The position numbers and the translations under genes were made by a program. Shown piece by piece: positions 18,601 through 26,336 of a stretch of 64,000 bases of DNA. Location of the stretch: contig NZ_RBAM01000010.1 of the NCBI RefSeq assembly GCF_003626645.1, positions 218,987 to 282,986 on the forward strand. Reading direction: 5' to 3'. How positions within the stretch are numbered: position 1 is the stretch's first letter; each line of letters begins with the position of its first letter. The DNA is from Streptomyces klenkii. Lineage in GTDB: Bacteria; Actinomycetota; Actinomycetes; Streptomycetales; Streptomycetaceae. The notes beneath the pieces were generated by a model. That model searched no databases. It had not been told where the DNA came from and saw nothing but the letters and a program-made list of their open reading frames with translations.

Positions 18601-18947
18601 ACGCCGCAGCCGGCCTCGCCCGAGCCGCCGTCGCCGGCGAGGTCGACCCGAACCATGTCTCCGAACACCTCCTGGCCCGCTACCTGCCGTACCCGGACAC
18701 GCCCGACGTCGACCTGCTGTGGCGCACCGGCGGTGATCGCCGCATTTCCAACTTCCTGCCCTGGCAGACGACATATGCCGAACTCCACTTCACCGACATC
18801 TACTGGCCGGACGTGGACCGCCGGGACCTGTGGCAGACGATGCTTTCCTACGGCTGCCGCGAGCGCCGCTACGGCACCGTGCCCGCGGCACCACGCCCGC
18901 CGGCACTCACGGGGCCGGGCGGCGACCCAGCCGCGGCAGAGAGGTGA
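15630..18947 (+). CDS. Three-domain fusion: FAD epoxidase-like / squalene-phytoene synthase-like / cis-prenyltransferase
   Basis: One 1105-residue frame with three enzyme domains. Residues about 8-440: FAD oxidoreductase with VVIGGSMAGLLAARAL, LVVDRDTLP, PQARHTHWLLARGLEVL and VVIGDAMCSTNPTLSHGMS, most like LasC/MonCI-type epoxidases. A proline-rich linker (about 450-505) leads to a squalene/phytoene synthase-like domain (about 505-830) with both DxxxD motifs intact: DNIID at 565-569 and DLAAD at 693-697. After a second linker, residues about 855-1085 are an UppS-type cis-prenyltransferase: VIMDGNGRWA (catalytic Asp 868), YAFSSENWQRSP, CLNYGGRAEL and the WRTGGDRRISNF phosphate-binding segment. 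Start ATG 15630 overlaps the upstream stop, and the end overlaps the exporter start. I infer chain building, coupling or cyclisation, and epoxidation in one polypeptide. Confidence 0.85.
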   Translation: MTTAAGPARAVVIGGSMAGLLAARALTDTHEEVLVVDRDTLPTTPVHRVGVPQARHTHWLLARGLEVLESFFPGLSAELAAMGATLADPQRDGMWVFDGRPARRAPSDLACLTMSRTLLESCVRTRVAALPGVRILPRHEVVGLLPSPDGRRISGVRALRRGSPEPGLEVRADLVVDASGRASRTPLWLRELGHRPPREDRVRVSVTYATRHYRGEQHHLPGVLAIGRHVTPERPRGAALYFEEGDRWSLTLAGVLSDEPPVAADAFTAFACSLGDPCIRRVVVNAEPLDDPVRMRFPETVRRRYERLPRPPEGLVVIGDAMCSTNPTLSHGMSVAALQAKALHDCLGEGAARLPRRFYRRAARVLTVPWIATRTSDVLPYESGCRRSPFLWLADLARSALSAAMERDATVTRACLRVAHLVTGLGPLFSPRVLIRVLPSVLRLLPAQMPWGRARPAAPPERSGMPGPRHASDHDHAPERGRSPGPVPVVPTPSDCSSARPWRKLPLPGTLAQSAIDDPVLRAAYAACGRFCKAANPTEYALMRLMPTALRPACWALWTALSVPDNIIDSTDGTPAERAARMRAWTRDLEEELRGATSSDPYRRAIVDTFWRWQLDPRDLHVSYAAIEADAAGRQSVAWEDWSARVQHSNVTWASQCLTLLNRAGLSALVRPQHHRDLARFLDGVYLTDTLVDLAADLDRGVLQLPTEAVEQFSVEPASLLQRCWTPHTKALIKHLVARARHQLEPPALTALHPGTTILLRAVSNLFLARLRAVERAGPRLLHTSPDLGPLTRTRILATARAQAAVAWKLAPLDVPRTPTRLPAQTAMILPQPAARAGTAGPRPHPSGVRPPLIEASHMPRHVAVIMDGNGRWATERGLPRHEGHRAGRTALCDVVHGALEIGLQYLTVYAFSSENWQRSPTEIANLFELAAEGTGDFEADGVRLRWAGSPEGLPQDLVDALQRAEHESMDESALTLTICLNYGGRAELADAAAGLARAAVAGEVDPNHVSEHLLARYLPYPDTPDVDLLWRTGGDRRISNFLPWQTTYAELHFTDIYWPDVDRRDLWQTMLSYGCRERRYGTVPAAPRPPALTGPGGDPAAAER

Positions 18948-21118
18948 CGGCCGTGGTACGTGGCGGGACGCGCGGTAGCCGGTGGTGCGTGGCCGTGTGG
19001 GTGATCCTCGTTCTGGCCGCCTGTCTGGTACTGCCGGTCGGGCTCACGCACGTACAGGGAGCCGTCGTGGAGGTGGAGGGCAGTTCCTCGGCCCGGGCCA
19101 CCACACTCATCGCACGCGGGATGCCCGCGTTCGGCACCGAACAGGTCTCCCTCGCCTTCGACTCCCGCACGCTCACGGCCGACAGCGAACCGTACCAACG
19201 GGCGGTCGCCGCAGCGGCCCAGGCGGCGACCATGGTCCCCGGTACCGGACACATCGTTCCGGTACCGGACGCCGAAGGCCGCGACCCGCACCATGCCTAC
19301 CTGGGCATCGGCATCACGGGCGGCAACGACGCACGTCAGCACCTGCTCCCCGAACTTCGCTCGGCGACCGGCAAGGCAGTGGCGGCGACCTCCCACCGCC
19401 AGGTCACGGTGGCCCTCACCGGCACCACTCCTGTTTTCACCGAGCAGATCAAGGCGGACCTGCGCGATCTGAGATACGCGGAGGCCGCCACGGTACCGGC
19501 CGCACTGCTCCTGCTCATCGTCGGACTGGGATCCGCCGGTTCCGCCCTGGTGGTCCTGATGACGGCCGCCACGTCCGTTCTCGTCACCACGGGAGCCCTG
19601 GCGGCTCTCGCCCTGATACTGGACGTGGACAGCTTGATGGTGACCGTCGCCACCACCGTCGGCTTCGGACTAGGCCTCGACTACGCCCTCCTGCTCCTGC
19701 TGCGCTACCGGACCCTGCGCAACGACGGGCTCTCCCCACGCCTGGCCACCGCCCGCGCCACTAAGTCCGCCGGACACGCAGTACTGTGGTGCGCCGCCGC
19801 AGTAGCCGTCACCAGCGCGGCACTTGCGGTCACCCCGCTGGCGCTCGCCCGCACGGCGGCCCTGGTCGCCGCGCTCACCGCCGTCGTCACCGCTGCCGCA
19901 GCCACCACCCTGCTGCCCGCCGTCCTCCCCCGCCTCGATGCGCTGCTGGACCGGGGCCGGGTGCGCCGCCGGGACCGCGCGAACAGCAAGGAACACTGGG
20001 CCCGCTGGGCACGGCGGCTGATGGACCGGCCCTGGCCCCATCTGCTCGCCGCCCTAGCAGTCCTGCTCCTCGCCGCAGCCCCGGCCGGTACCCTGCGCAC
20101 CGGCCTTCAGATGAACCGCGGCATCATCGCAGACACCGACGCGGGCCGCGGCCTCGCGCAGATGGAACAAGACGGCCTGGCAAACGTCACCCTGCTTGCC
20201 CTGCCGCACACGCCATCGGCAGGCCCGGTGGACACCACTGACCTGATCGACACCCTGCACGCCGACCCGCGTATCACCGCGTCCGCGGCTCTCGACAACG
20301 GCCGTGACCTGACCATAGTCACCATCACCGACCGCATCCCCGCCGACCATCCACCCGCCGAGCGCCTAGCGGCCCACATCCGGTCGCTCGCCGCCCGCTC
20401 CCTCCCCCCAGGGCAACAGGCGTTCACCGCCGGCCCGGCCGCCCAACTCGCCGACTTCCACCAGGCATTGCGCCCCGCGCTGCGGCAGGTAACCGTCATT
20501 GTCCTGGCCGGAGCCTTCCTGCTCATGCTGCTGGCCTTCCGCAGCCTGCTGCTGCCGCTCAAGGCGATCGCCATGAACGCCCTGTCCCTCGCCGCATCCT
20601 TCGGCCTGCTCGCCTGGACGACCCAGCACACGACGGACCCGATCCATCTCGCCATCCCCCTGCTGGCCGCGACCATCGTCTTCGGCCTCTCCCTGGACTA
20701 CGAGGTCTTCCTCGTCCACCGCATCACCACCCACTACCGGGCCACCGGCGACTGCCGCACGGCCGTCGCACGGGGACTCACCGAGACAGCCCACCCGATC
20801 ACCCTCGCCGCGACCACCATGGCCACCGTCTTCGCCGGACTCATGCTCACCCACCGCGACGACTTCCGGCAGACGGGCTTCCTGGTCGCCACCGCCGTAC
20901 TCCTCGACGCCACACTGATCCGCATGGTCGTCGTACCGACCCTCATGCGCCTGCTCGGACACCGCAACTGGTGGCTGCCGACCCCACTGAACCGGCTGCT
21001 TCCCCCGCCGGACGCGCCTCCCCACGACGTACCCGAACAGCGCGCGGGCACCGGATACGCCAGTGCCTCGCCCAGCGCCGAACCCACCACCGCCCACAAC
21101 CAGGGAAGCCACCAGTGA
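18944..21118 (+). CDS. MMPL/RND-family lipid exporter
   Basis: A 724-residue transporter. There is one N-terminal helix, a periplasmic-type domain (about residues 35-180), a first five-helix bundle with GFGLGLDYALLLLLRYR, a second extracellular domain, and a second bundle with FGLSLDYEVFLVHRI. The two GLGLDY/GLSLDY motifs are the proton-relay signatures of MMPL proteins, which export lipids, lipid-linked sugars or hydrophobic natural products. The GTG start overlaps the stop of the three-domain enzyme (GTGA), and the stop overlaps the secreted-protein start. The location implies that it exports the product of the preceding enzymes. The C-terminal tail (about 60 residues) is proline/alanine-rich and cytoplasmic. 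Confidence 0.88.
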   Translation: MTAVVRGGTRGSRWCVAVWVILVLAACLVLPVGLTHVQGAVVEVEGSSSARATTLIARGMPAFGTEQVSLAFDSRTLTADSEPYQRAVAAAAQAATMVPGTGHIVPVPDAEGRDPHHAYLGIGITGGNDARQHLLPELRSATGKAVAATSHRQVTVALTGTTPVFTEQIKADLRDLRYAEAATVPAALLLLIVGLGSAGSALVVLMTAATSVLVTTGALAALALILDVDSLMVTVATTVGFGLGLDYALLLLLRYRTLRNDGLSPRLATARATKSAGHAVLWCAAAVAVTSAALAVTPLALARTAALVAALTAVVTAAAATTLLPAVLPRLDALLDRGRVRRRDRANSKEHWARWARRLMDRPWPHLLAALAVLLLAAAPAGTLRTGLQMNRGIIADTDAGRGLAQMEQDGLANVTLLALPHTPSAGPVDTTDLIDTLHADPRITASAALDNGRDLTIVTITDRIPADHPPAERLAAHIRSLAARSLPPGQQAFTAGPAAQLADFHQALRPALRQVTVIVLAGAFLLMLLAFRSLLLPLKAIAMNALSLAASFGLLAWTTQHTTDPIHLAIPLLAATIVFGLSLDYEVFLVHRITTHYRATGDCRTAVARGLTETAHPITLAATTMATVFAGLMLTHRDDFRQTGFLVATAVLLDATLIRMVVVPTLMRLLGHRNWWLPTPLNRLLPPPDAPPHDVPEQRAGTGYASASPSAEPTTAHNQGSHQ

Positions 21119-21732
21119 ACACCCTCCCCACCGTGCCCAGCCCCAGGTCCCGCCCCACCAAGGTCTCCCGCGCCATCAAGACCGCCGCCACAACCCTGAT
21201 GGCCCTCACTGCGCTCGCCACATCGGCACCAGCGTCTGTACCCGCATCCACCATCCAGCACAAGGCGGCAGAGACCCTGCGCTGCCGCCTCCACACAGTG
21301 CCGGGCCACCCCATCACGTTCACCCCGAAGCTCACCCTCCAGCCACGAACCACCAAGGTCTCCGGGAGCCTCAAACTGACGGACTGCACCTCGCCGGACG
21401 GCAAGTACGCTCAGCTGCGCACCGGCAGCGGGGAGGCCAGTGGCACAGGACAGGCAAGCTGCGGCGGAGCATCAGGAATCAACGGCTCCGCGGCCATCAC
21501 CTGGTACGACCGCTCTGGCCGAAGCCTTGGCACGTCCACCCTCAAGCCCACCCTCCGCTCGGTGAACAGCTATAACCCCGCGGACTCCTTCCTGGCCGGC
21601 GAGGTCACCCGCGGCCCCCTGGCCCACCTTCACGCGGCAGGGAGCATCACCCCGACCAGCGACGTGACCGCGTGCACAAGCTCGGGCCTCCGCTCCCTGC
21701 ACGGCACCGGGACGCTCCGTTTCCTGCGGTGA
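21115..21732 (+). CDS. Secreted beta-rich protein, exporter partner
   Basis: A 205-residue protein with a signal peptide (basic KVSRAIKTA, hydrophobic TTLMALTALATSAPAS). The mature part has four well-spaced cysteines (LRCRLHT, LTDCTSPDG, ASCGGAS, TACTSS), consistent with two disulfides in a beta-sandwich. The GTG start overlaps the MMPL stop (GTGA). A second protein of the same pattern is encoded at 49,256-49,855. The family function is unknown. The coupling to an MMPL transporter suggests an extracellular acceptor, chaperone or carrier for the exported molecule; that role is inference. Confidence 0.65.
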   Translation: MNTLPTVPSPRSRPTKVSRAIKTAATTLMALTALATSAPASVPASTIQHKAAETLRCRLHTVPGHPITFTPKLTLQPRTTKVSGSLKLTDCTSPDGKYAQLRTGSGEASGTGQASCGGASGINGSAAITWYDRSGRSLGTSTLKPTLRSVNSYNPADSFLAGEVTRGPLAHLHAAGSITPTSDVTACTSSGLRSLHGTGTLRFLR

Positions 21733-22169
21733 GCACACTGCCATGAGTGGGTAGAGCGGAGGCCACACCCGGCGGAGCCACAACCTCCACGGCACGTTCC
21801 CGGCGTATTCCGGTGAGACACCAACCAGCCCCGGTGGTCGGTGTCGGTCGCCGTAGTGCGGGTGCCGGGCCTTGGGCATGCCCGGCTCCATCGCGCCCAC
21901 ACCGGGGTGCCACCAGCCGACCTGAAACCTGTTGATCCACCAGACAGCTGCCAGCCATGACAGGAACCTCTGAGTCGGCCGGGGTAGGGGCTCCTGTGAT
22001 GCCTACGCACTCGGCATCAGCGCACAAGGAGCGGTAGCGGCACGATGCCGGGACGATCGAGGAGGTGGCTGCGATTCTGGCGGTGTTGATCGCTTTGGCC
22101 GGCGTCGGCCTCGGCCTGGTCACCTGCCTCGTCATGCACCAACGCCTTTTGTCGGCACCTCGTATCAGC
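21733..22169. other. Gap after the isoprenoid-like operon
   Basis: About 437 bp. The only protein-like stretch is a GTG-started frame from 22065 (AAILAVLIALAGVGLGLV, one membrane helix) that runs into the antisense end of the aminotransferase gene. It may be a remnant of a small membrane protein. No strong terminator was seen. Confidence 0.3.
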
Positions 22170-23327
22170 TCATCGGCCGAGGGCGGAATCGAGTGCGGTG
22201 ATGAGTTTGCCGATGTCGCCTTCGCTGGTGTGCAGGTGAGGGCTGATGCGCAGTGCGGATCCCCGGACTGAGACGTGGACGTCAGCATTGCCGAGGATGG
22301 TCAAGAGGTGCTGTGGCGTGCGGCCGGAGACATCGATGCCGAGCATGTGAGGGCCGCGGGGATCGGAGACGGCCAGTCCCCGCTCCTGAGCGGCAGCGGA
22401 AATGCGTGCTGTGGTGGCGTTCAGGGTGGCGGCGATCTTCGGGACGGTCCACGTGGTCAGCTGCTCCAGGGCGGCGGTGGCCATGGGGGTGAGCTCGAAG
22501 GCGGTTCGCTGGCCCATGTCGAAGCGTCGTGCTCCGGGCTGGTACGCCTCGCGGTAGTCCACGAGCCGGGCGAAGTCCTGTGCGTCCTTGCGTACGATCC
22601 AGTTCTCTTCCAGCGGCAGGCCGTCGTGGTGGGCCGGGGCGACGTACAGGTAGCCGAGGCCGAACGGCCCCAGCAGCCACTTGTAGCCGACGGTGACCAG
22701 GAAGTCGGGCCGGAGGGCGGCAACGTCGAGGGGCATCGCCCCTGCGGATTGGCTTGCGTCGATGACCAGCGCGGCTCCTGCTGCCCGCGCCGCTTCGGCG
22801 ATCCTTTCAAGGTCCAGTAGCGCCCCGTCGGTCCAGTGCACCTGCGGCACCGAGACAACGGCAACCCTCTCATCCAGGGCGTCCAGGACGGCCTCGGTCC
22901 AGGTCCGGCCGGGGCCGCGGGCGACGGTGAGCATGGTGGCTCCGGTGCGTTCGGTGAAACGCCACCAGCTGTAGATCCCTGACGGGTATTCCTCTGCCAG
23001 GACCAGCACGCGTCGGCCCGGACGTGCGGTGAGGTTCTTGGCCGCTGTGGCCATGCCGTAGCTGGTAGCGGAGATCAGGGCGATCTCATCGGCGCTTGCG
23101 CCGATGAGGGCGGCGAACAGAGCCCGGCGCTGTTCGGCTGCGGTGAACCAGTCGTCCGCGCTGATCTTCCAGGGCTGAGCCCGTAGCTGCATGGAGTCGT
23201 TCCCCGCGGCCAGGCCCGTGCGCAGCGTCGGTGCGATGCTCGCGACGTTGAAGTAGGCGACATGGTCGGGGACGTCGAAGAGATGCCGGGAGCAGGGCAG
23301 CACCTGGCCGCCGGAGGGGACATTCAT
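22170..23327 (-). CDS. Class V aminotransferase / cysteine desulfurase-like protein
   Basis: A 385-residue PLP enzyme of fold type I. Motifs: ISATSYGMATAAKN (phosphate-binding turn), VPQVHWTDGALLD, LVIDASQSAGAMPLDVA (the Asp that contacts the pyridine nitrogen, and the Gln-Ser pair) and VGYKWLLGPFG with the Schiff-base lysine. No long cysteine loop for sulfur transfer is obvious, so a lyase, epimerase or aminotransferase role is as likely as desulfuration. ATG 23327 follows AGAGGTG at a good distance; a longer in-frame leader is low-complexity. No pathway partner adjoins it except a fragment of an Lrp-type regulator upstream on the other strand, which may once have controlled it. Confidence 0.8.
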   Translation of the reverse strand: MNVPSGGQVLPCSRHLFDVPDHVAYFNVASIAPTLRTGLAAGNDSMQLRAQPWKISADDWFTAAEQRRALFAALIGASADEIALISATSYGMATAAKNLTARPGRRVLVLAEEYPSGIYSWWRFTERTGATMLTVARGPGRTWTEAVLDALDERVAVVSVPQVHWTDGALLDLERIAEAARAAGAALVIDASQSAGAMPLDVAALRPDFLVTVGYKWLLGPFGLGYLYVAPAHHDGLPLEENWIVRKDAQDFARLVDYREAYQPGARRFDMGQRTAFELTPMATAALEQLTTWTVPKIAATLNATTARISAAAQERGLAVSDPRGPHMLGIDVSGRTPQHLLTILGNADVHVSVRGSALRISPHLHTSEGDIGKLITALDSALGR

Positions 23328-23519
23328 GACGCACCTCTTGAAGGCAAGGGGGAGGGTGGCCTGGGCAGGTCGTGATGTACGACCCGCCCGGGACGACGGC
23401 GGGCGGATGGGCCGGGCGGCCCATCGCAGCGGGCTCGTGAAGGCCGCTGGACGCGGCTCGTGCCGCACCCCAGCGGGGTCACCGGCTGTCCGGACCGGTG
23501 GGGGACCTTCACACCGCCA

Positions 23520-24113
23520 TTATCGAAACAAAAGCAGGCAAATGCCATGGCTACCGAACGGGTACAGCGCCTGGAGCGAGCAGGAGTCATCCGCGGATAC
23601 CGCCTCGTGCTCAACCCCGCGGCACCAGGAACGCCCGTCGCCGCGTATGTCCGCATCCGGCCGGGGCTCGGGCCAACTCGGCAAAATCGCTGAGCCGGCC
23701 GTGTCCGTACCAGAAGTCACCCCCGCATCGACGGTCGCCCTCGCCCACTGCGCCACGCGCTCGGCGTGGCCGCGCGCGGGAAAGCTGCCGTCGAGTGCGA
23801 CATCGGCGATGGTGACGACCCATGCGAGCGACGGAGCGACGCCGGGGAACTCCGGCGTTCCCGGTGGCAGGTCATCGGACGGCACTCGCGTGTTTCGGCA
23901 GTGAGAGTTGAGGCGGACCCGTCGTGCCGTCTCCTTCTGAACGGCGGGAAGGCCGCCGGCAAGGTAGACGTGCAGCAGTGCCCAGTACACCGGCCGGTCC
24001 CTGGGCGGCATGCGGGCGGGGTGCTGGAGCAGGAAGCACGCGACCACCACCGCGTGCAGAGGACCCCACGGCTCCTGCCGGGAATGGTCCAACGCAAGCA
24101 GGCGGTCGAACAA
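23520..24113 (-). CDS. DUF5946-like protein with aberrant ends
   Basis: The core, FDRLLALDHSRQEPWG, VACFLLQHPARMP and WVVTIADVALDGSFPA with WARATVDAG, matches the DUF5946 pattern of small actinomycete proteins of unknown function. Family proteins start with a short CGxxFDRLL segment. Here CGVLFDRLL is present, but no good start is: TTG 24113 lies inside the motif and the upstream frame crosses a run of nine G bases (24140-24148). The normal C-terminus should fall near 23,700; the frame continues through sequence antisense to the Lrp fragment, so the 3' end is also disturbed. I regard it as a probable pseudogene. Confidence 0.5.
   Translation of the reverse strand: MFDRLLALDHSRQEPWGPLHAVVVACFLLQHPARMPPRDRPVYWALLHVYLAGGLPAVQKETARRVRLNSHCRNTRVPSDDLPPGTPEFPGVAPSLAWVVTIADVALDGSFPARGHAERVAQWARATVDAGVTSGTDTAGSAILPSWPEPRPDADIRGDGRSWCRGVEHEAVSADDSCSLQALYPFGSHGICLLLFR
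23547..23672 (+). pseudogene. Lrp/AsnC-family regulator fragment
   Basis: The frame reads ERVQRLERAGVIRGYRLVLNP then PVAAYVRIRPG, the end of the helix-turn-helix and the hinge strand of Lrp/AsnC regulators. Most of the DNA-binding helix and all of the C-terminal RAM domain are missing. It sits divergently next to the class V aminotransferase gene, a usual place for such regulators. Confidence 0.6.
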
Positions 24114-24139
24114 GACACCACATCTCCGTGTTCGGCAGC

Positions 24140-24148
24140 GGGGGGGGG
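24140..24148. repeat. Nine-base poly-G run upstream of DUF5946 core
   Basis: Nine consecutive G bases interrupt the 5' region of the DUF5946 gene. Such a tract could be a slippage site or a base-calling error that hides the true start. Confidence 0.4.
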
Positions 24149-24401
24149 CGCCCGGTCCTTCGTACGGTCCGGTGGCATCGGGGACACCTGCGGGTTCACT
24201 CCGTTCCGGACCTGCGTCAGCAAATCGGCCACGACATCGTTCGCGCCGTCGTCAGCCCGCTGAATGAGCAGCGCACGAAGTGAGACACCTGGAGTGTCGG
24301 TCCCGGGCCGTAACGCCGACGTCAACTTCGGACCGGGTTCCTCGGCTACCGGCGGTGGATCGCCGGCACGACGAGCAGCGACAGCGGCGCGCCGACCGGT
24401 C

Positions 24402-25241
24402 TCAGCGGAACGCGGCGATATTGCGGGCGGCCCAGTCGGAGAACGCGCGCGGGGCACGGCCGAGGACCCGCTGGACGTCCAGGCTGACGCGCAGCTCGGC
24501 CGGGTTCGGGGAACCGAGGATGTCCAGGGTGTCCTCGGCGAGCTCCGCCGGCATGCTCCGGGCCATGGCGGCCTTGGCCTCGTCGCGGGTCAGGTCATGA
24601 AACCGCACCGGCGAGCCCAGCGCCGCGGCGATGGCCTCCGCCTGCCGGCGCGGCGTGATGACCTCCGGGCCGGTCAGCTCGTAGACGCCGCCGGCGTGCC
24701 GGTCATCCAGCAGGCAGGCCGCCGCGACCTCGGCGATGTCCGCCGGGTCGATGATCGGCACCCCGGTGTCGCCGAAGGGGGCGGCGACGACCCGCCGCGT
24801 GCGGATGGACTCGGCCCACCACAGGGCGTTGGAGGCGAAACCGCCCGGCCGCAGGACGGCCCATTCGAGACCCGACTCCCGCAACACGCCCTCCACCGCG
24901 CGCAGCGCGATCCGCGTCGGACCGAAGGGCCTGGTCGCCACGCCCTGCGAGGAGAGCAGGACGATCCGGCGAACCCCGCCGGCCGCAGCTTCAGCGATGA
25001 TGGAGGCCGGGCCGGCTCCGGCAGCGTGCATGTCACCAGGCAGCAGTACGAACAGCGCCTCCGCCCCGGCCAGCACGGGCTTGAGACCGGCCGGCTCGGC
25101 CAGGTCGGCCGCCACATGGCGGACACCGTCCGGCACTGCCGCCGCGTGTCGTGAAACCGCCGTCACCTGCCGGCCCGCCTCGGCCAGCGCCCGCGTCAAC
25201 GGCCGTCCCACGTTCCCGGTAGCCCCGGTCACCACGATCAT
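24402..25241 (-). CDS. NmrA-like NAD(P)-binding oxidoreductase
   Basis: A 279-residue atypical SDR. It begins MIVVTGATGNVGRPL, the GxxGxxG motif of NmrA/QorB-like proteins. ALFVLLPG, IVLLSSQGV and the WAVLRPGGFASN strand follow, and the active-site tyrosine of classical SDRs is absent. Such proteins act as quinone or NAD(P)H oxidoreductases or redox sensors. ATG 25241 is the natural start. It is divergent from an HxlR-family regulator gene, with half-site repeats in the 98-bp intergenic region, an arrangement common for redox-responsive reductases. Confidence 0.85.
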   Translation of the reverse strand: MIVVTGATGNVGRPLTRALAEAGRQVTAVSRHAAAVPDGVRHVAADLAEPAGLKPVLAGAEALFVLLPGDMHAAGAGPASIIAEAAAGGVRRIVLLSSQGVATRPFGPTRIALRAVEGVLRESGLEWAVLRPGGFASNALWWAESIRTRRVVAAPFGDTGVPIIDPADIAEVAAACLLDDRHAGGVYELTGPEVITPRRQAEAIAAALGSPVRFHDLTRDEAKAAMARSMPAELAEDTLDILGSPNPAELRVSLDVQRVLGRAPRAFSDWAARNIAAFR

Positions 25242-25307
25242 GATCAGCTCCTTGTTCGATGTCCTCGGTCCTCGGTGGCCTTCACGCTAGGGAGTGGGCT
25301 AACTTCT

Positions 25308-25331
25308 GGTAAGGACATACCTCTAGGTAAG
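25308..25331. promoter_or_regulatory. Operator-like GGTA repeats between NmrA-like and HxlR genes
   Basis: GGTA-N6-TACC (25308-25321) is a perfect dyad, followed by another GGTAAG at 25326-25331, giving two direct GGTAAG copies about one and a half helical turns apart. It sits immediately upstream of the HxlR ATG (25340), as expected for autoregulation. Confidence 0.5.
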
Positions 25332-25339
25332 CTCCCCAC

Positions 25340-25711
25340 ATGACAGGAAGCGCGCAGCCCAGACAGCCCGAGGCGGGAGTGCGGTATGACGTGTTTCACA
25401 CCGACTGCCCTGCGCGGGATGTGGTCGACCATGTGACCAGCAGGTGGGGCGTCTGGGTGCTGATCTCCTTGCGGAGCAACGACCTGCGGTTCTACGAGCT
25501 GCGCGAGAGCATCCAGGGCATCAGCGAGAAGATGCTCGCCCAGACGCTGCGCGCGCTGGTCCAGGACGGCCTGGTCTGGCGGGAGGTCGAGCCGGCAACG
25601 CCGCCCCAGGTCACCTACGGGCTGACCGAGTTCGGGCGGGACATCGGTGAGCCGCTCACGGAGTTGTTCGACCGGATTACACAGCGGCTGTCCCCGCGCA
25701 ACGCCGGATAG
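25340..25711 (+). CDS. HxlR-family winged-helix regulator
   Basis: A 123-residue regulator with the HxlR layout: DCPARDVVDHVTSRWGVWVLI (the sensor Cys and helix 1), RFYELRESIQGISEKMLAQTL (recognition helix) and a wing ending YGLTEFGRDI. The single N-terminal cysteine is the residue that senses reactive electrophiles or disulfide stress in HypR/YodB-type relatives; whether it does so here is inference. It is divergent from the NmrA-like oxidoreductase gene, which it probably represses. Confidence 0.88.
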   Translation: MTGSAQPRQPEAGVRYDVFHTDCPARDVVDHVTSRWGVWVLISLRSNDLRFYELRESIQGISEKMLAQTLRALVQDGLVWREVEPATPPQVTYGLTEFGRDIGEPLTELFDRITQRLSPRNAG

Positions 25712-25925
25712 CGTGGTAGCGCCCGGCCACGAAGGCACATCCAGCGTGAGCGAGCACCCCACGGCCCGAGGACCTGGTCCGCTGATCCGTCAGGAGGAGG
25801 GCCTGAGCCACGGCCGGCACGGGCGCCGGCAGCCGAGACAAGATCCGGGCGTGCCCGGAGTCGCGAACAAGCCTTTCCAAGAATACGAAGCATGAACGAG
25901 CGGGCAGCTGGGCACCGATGCCCGC

Positions 25926-26336
25926 GTGCCTTTCGCAGACGACTTAAATCGCTTCGCCGCCCTGTCCGCACGACTGACCGGATTCGACGGAGTGGCCCTT
26001 GAGGCCACCGGGCTGACCGAAGCGTACCGGGCGGTCGCCGCGGAAGAGCTCGGCGCGAAGCGGTACGCGCGGCTTCTGCGCGAGCTGCGGGGGCCGGACG
26101 ATGCCGTGGACGGCGAGCTGCGGGAAGCGGCACGAGCGGTGACGTACCTCTGGTACACGGGCAGTTGGCCGGGGCCTCCGCCGATCGTGGTGTCCCCGCG
26201 CGCCTACGCCGAGGCCCTGGTGTGGAAGGCGGCCGGTCTCAAAGCTCCCGCCACGGATCCCGGGGGGTACGGGAGTTGGGGCGAGGCGCACGACGGGTCC
26301 GGCTCGGGCAACGCGATCGGGGGGAGCGGCCGGTGA
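25926..26336 (+). CDS. Sugar/alcohol dehydrogenase small subunit
   Basis: A 136-residue protein. SARLTGFDG near the N-terminus, VTYLWYTGSW in the middle and DPGGYGSWGEA near the end match the small subunit of flavin sorbitol/gluconate/glucose dehydrogenases. Unlike many relatives it shows no Tat signal, so the complex is probably cytoplasmic. GTG 25926 is the only reasonable start because an in-frame stop lies 10 codons upstream; the ribosome site is weak. The stop overlaps the GMC-subunit start (GTGA), giving coupled synthesis of the two subunits. Confidence 0.7.
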   Translation: MPFADDLNRFAALSARLTGFDGVALEATGLTEAYRAVAAEELGAKRYARLLRELRGPDDAVDGELREAARAVTYLWYTGSWPGPPPIVVSPRAYAEALVWKAAGLKAPATDPGGYGSWGEAHDGSGSGNAIGGSGR

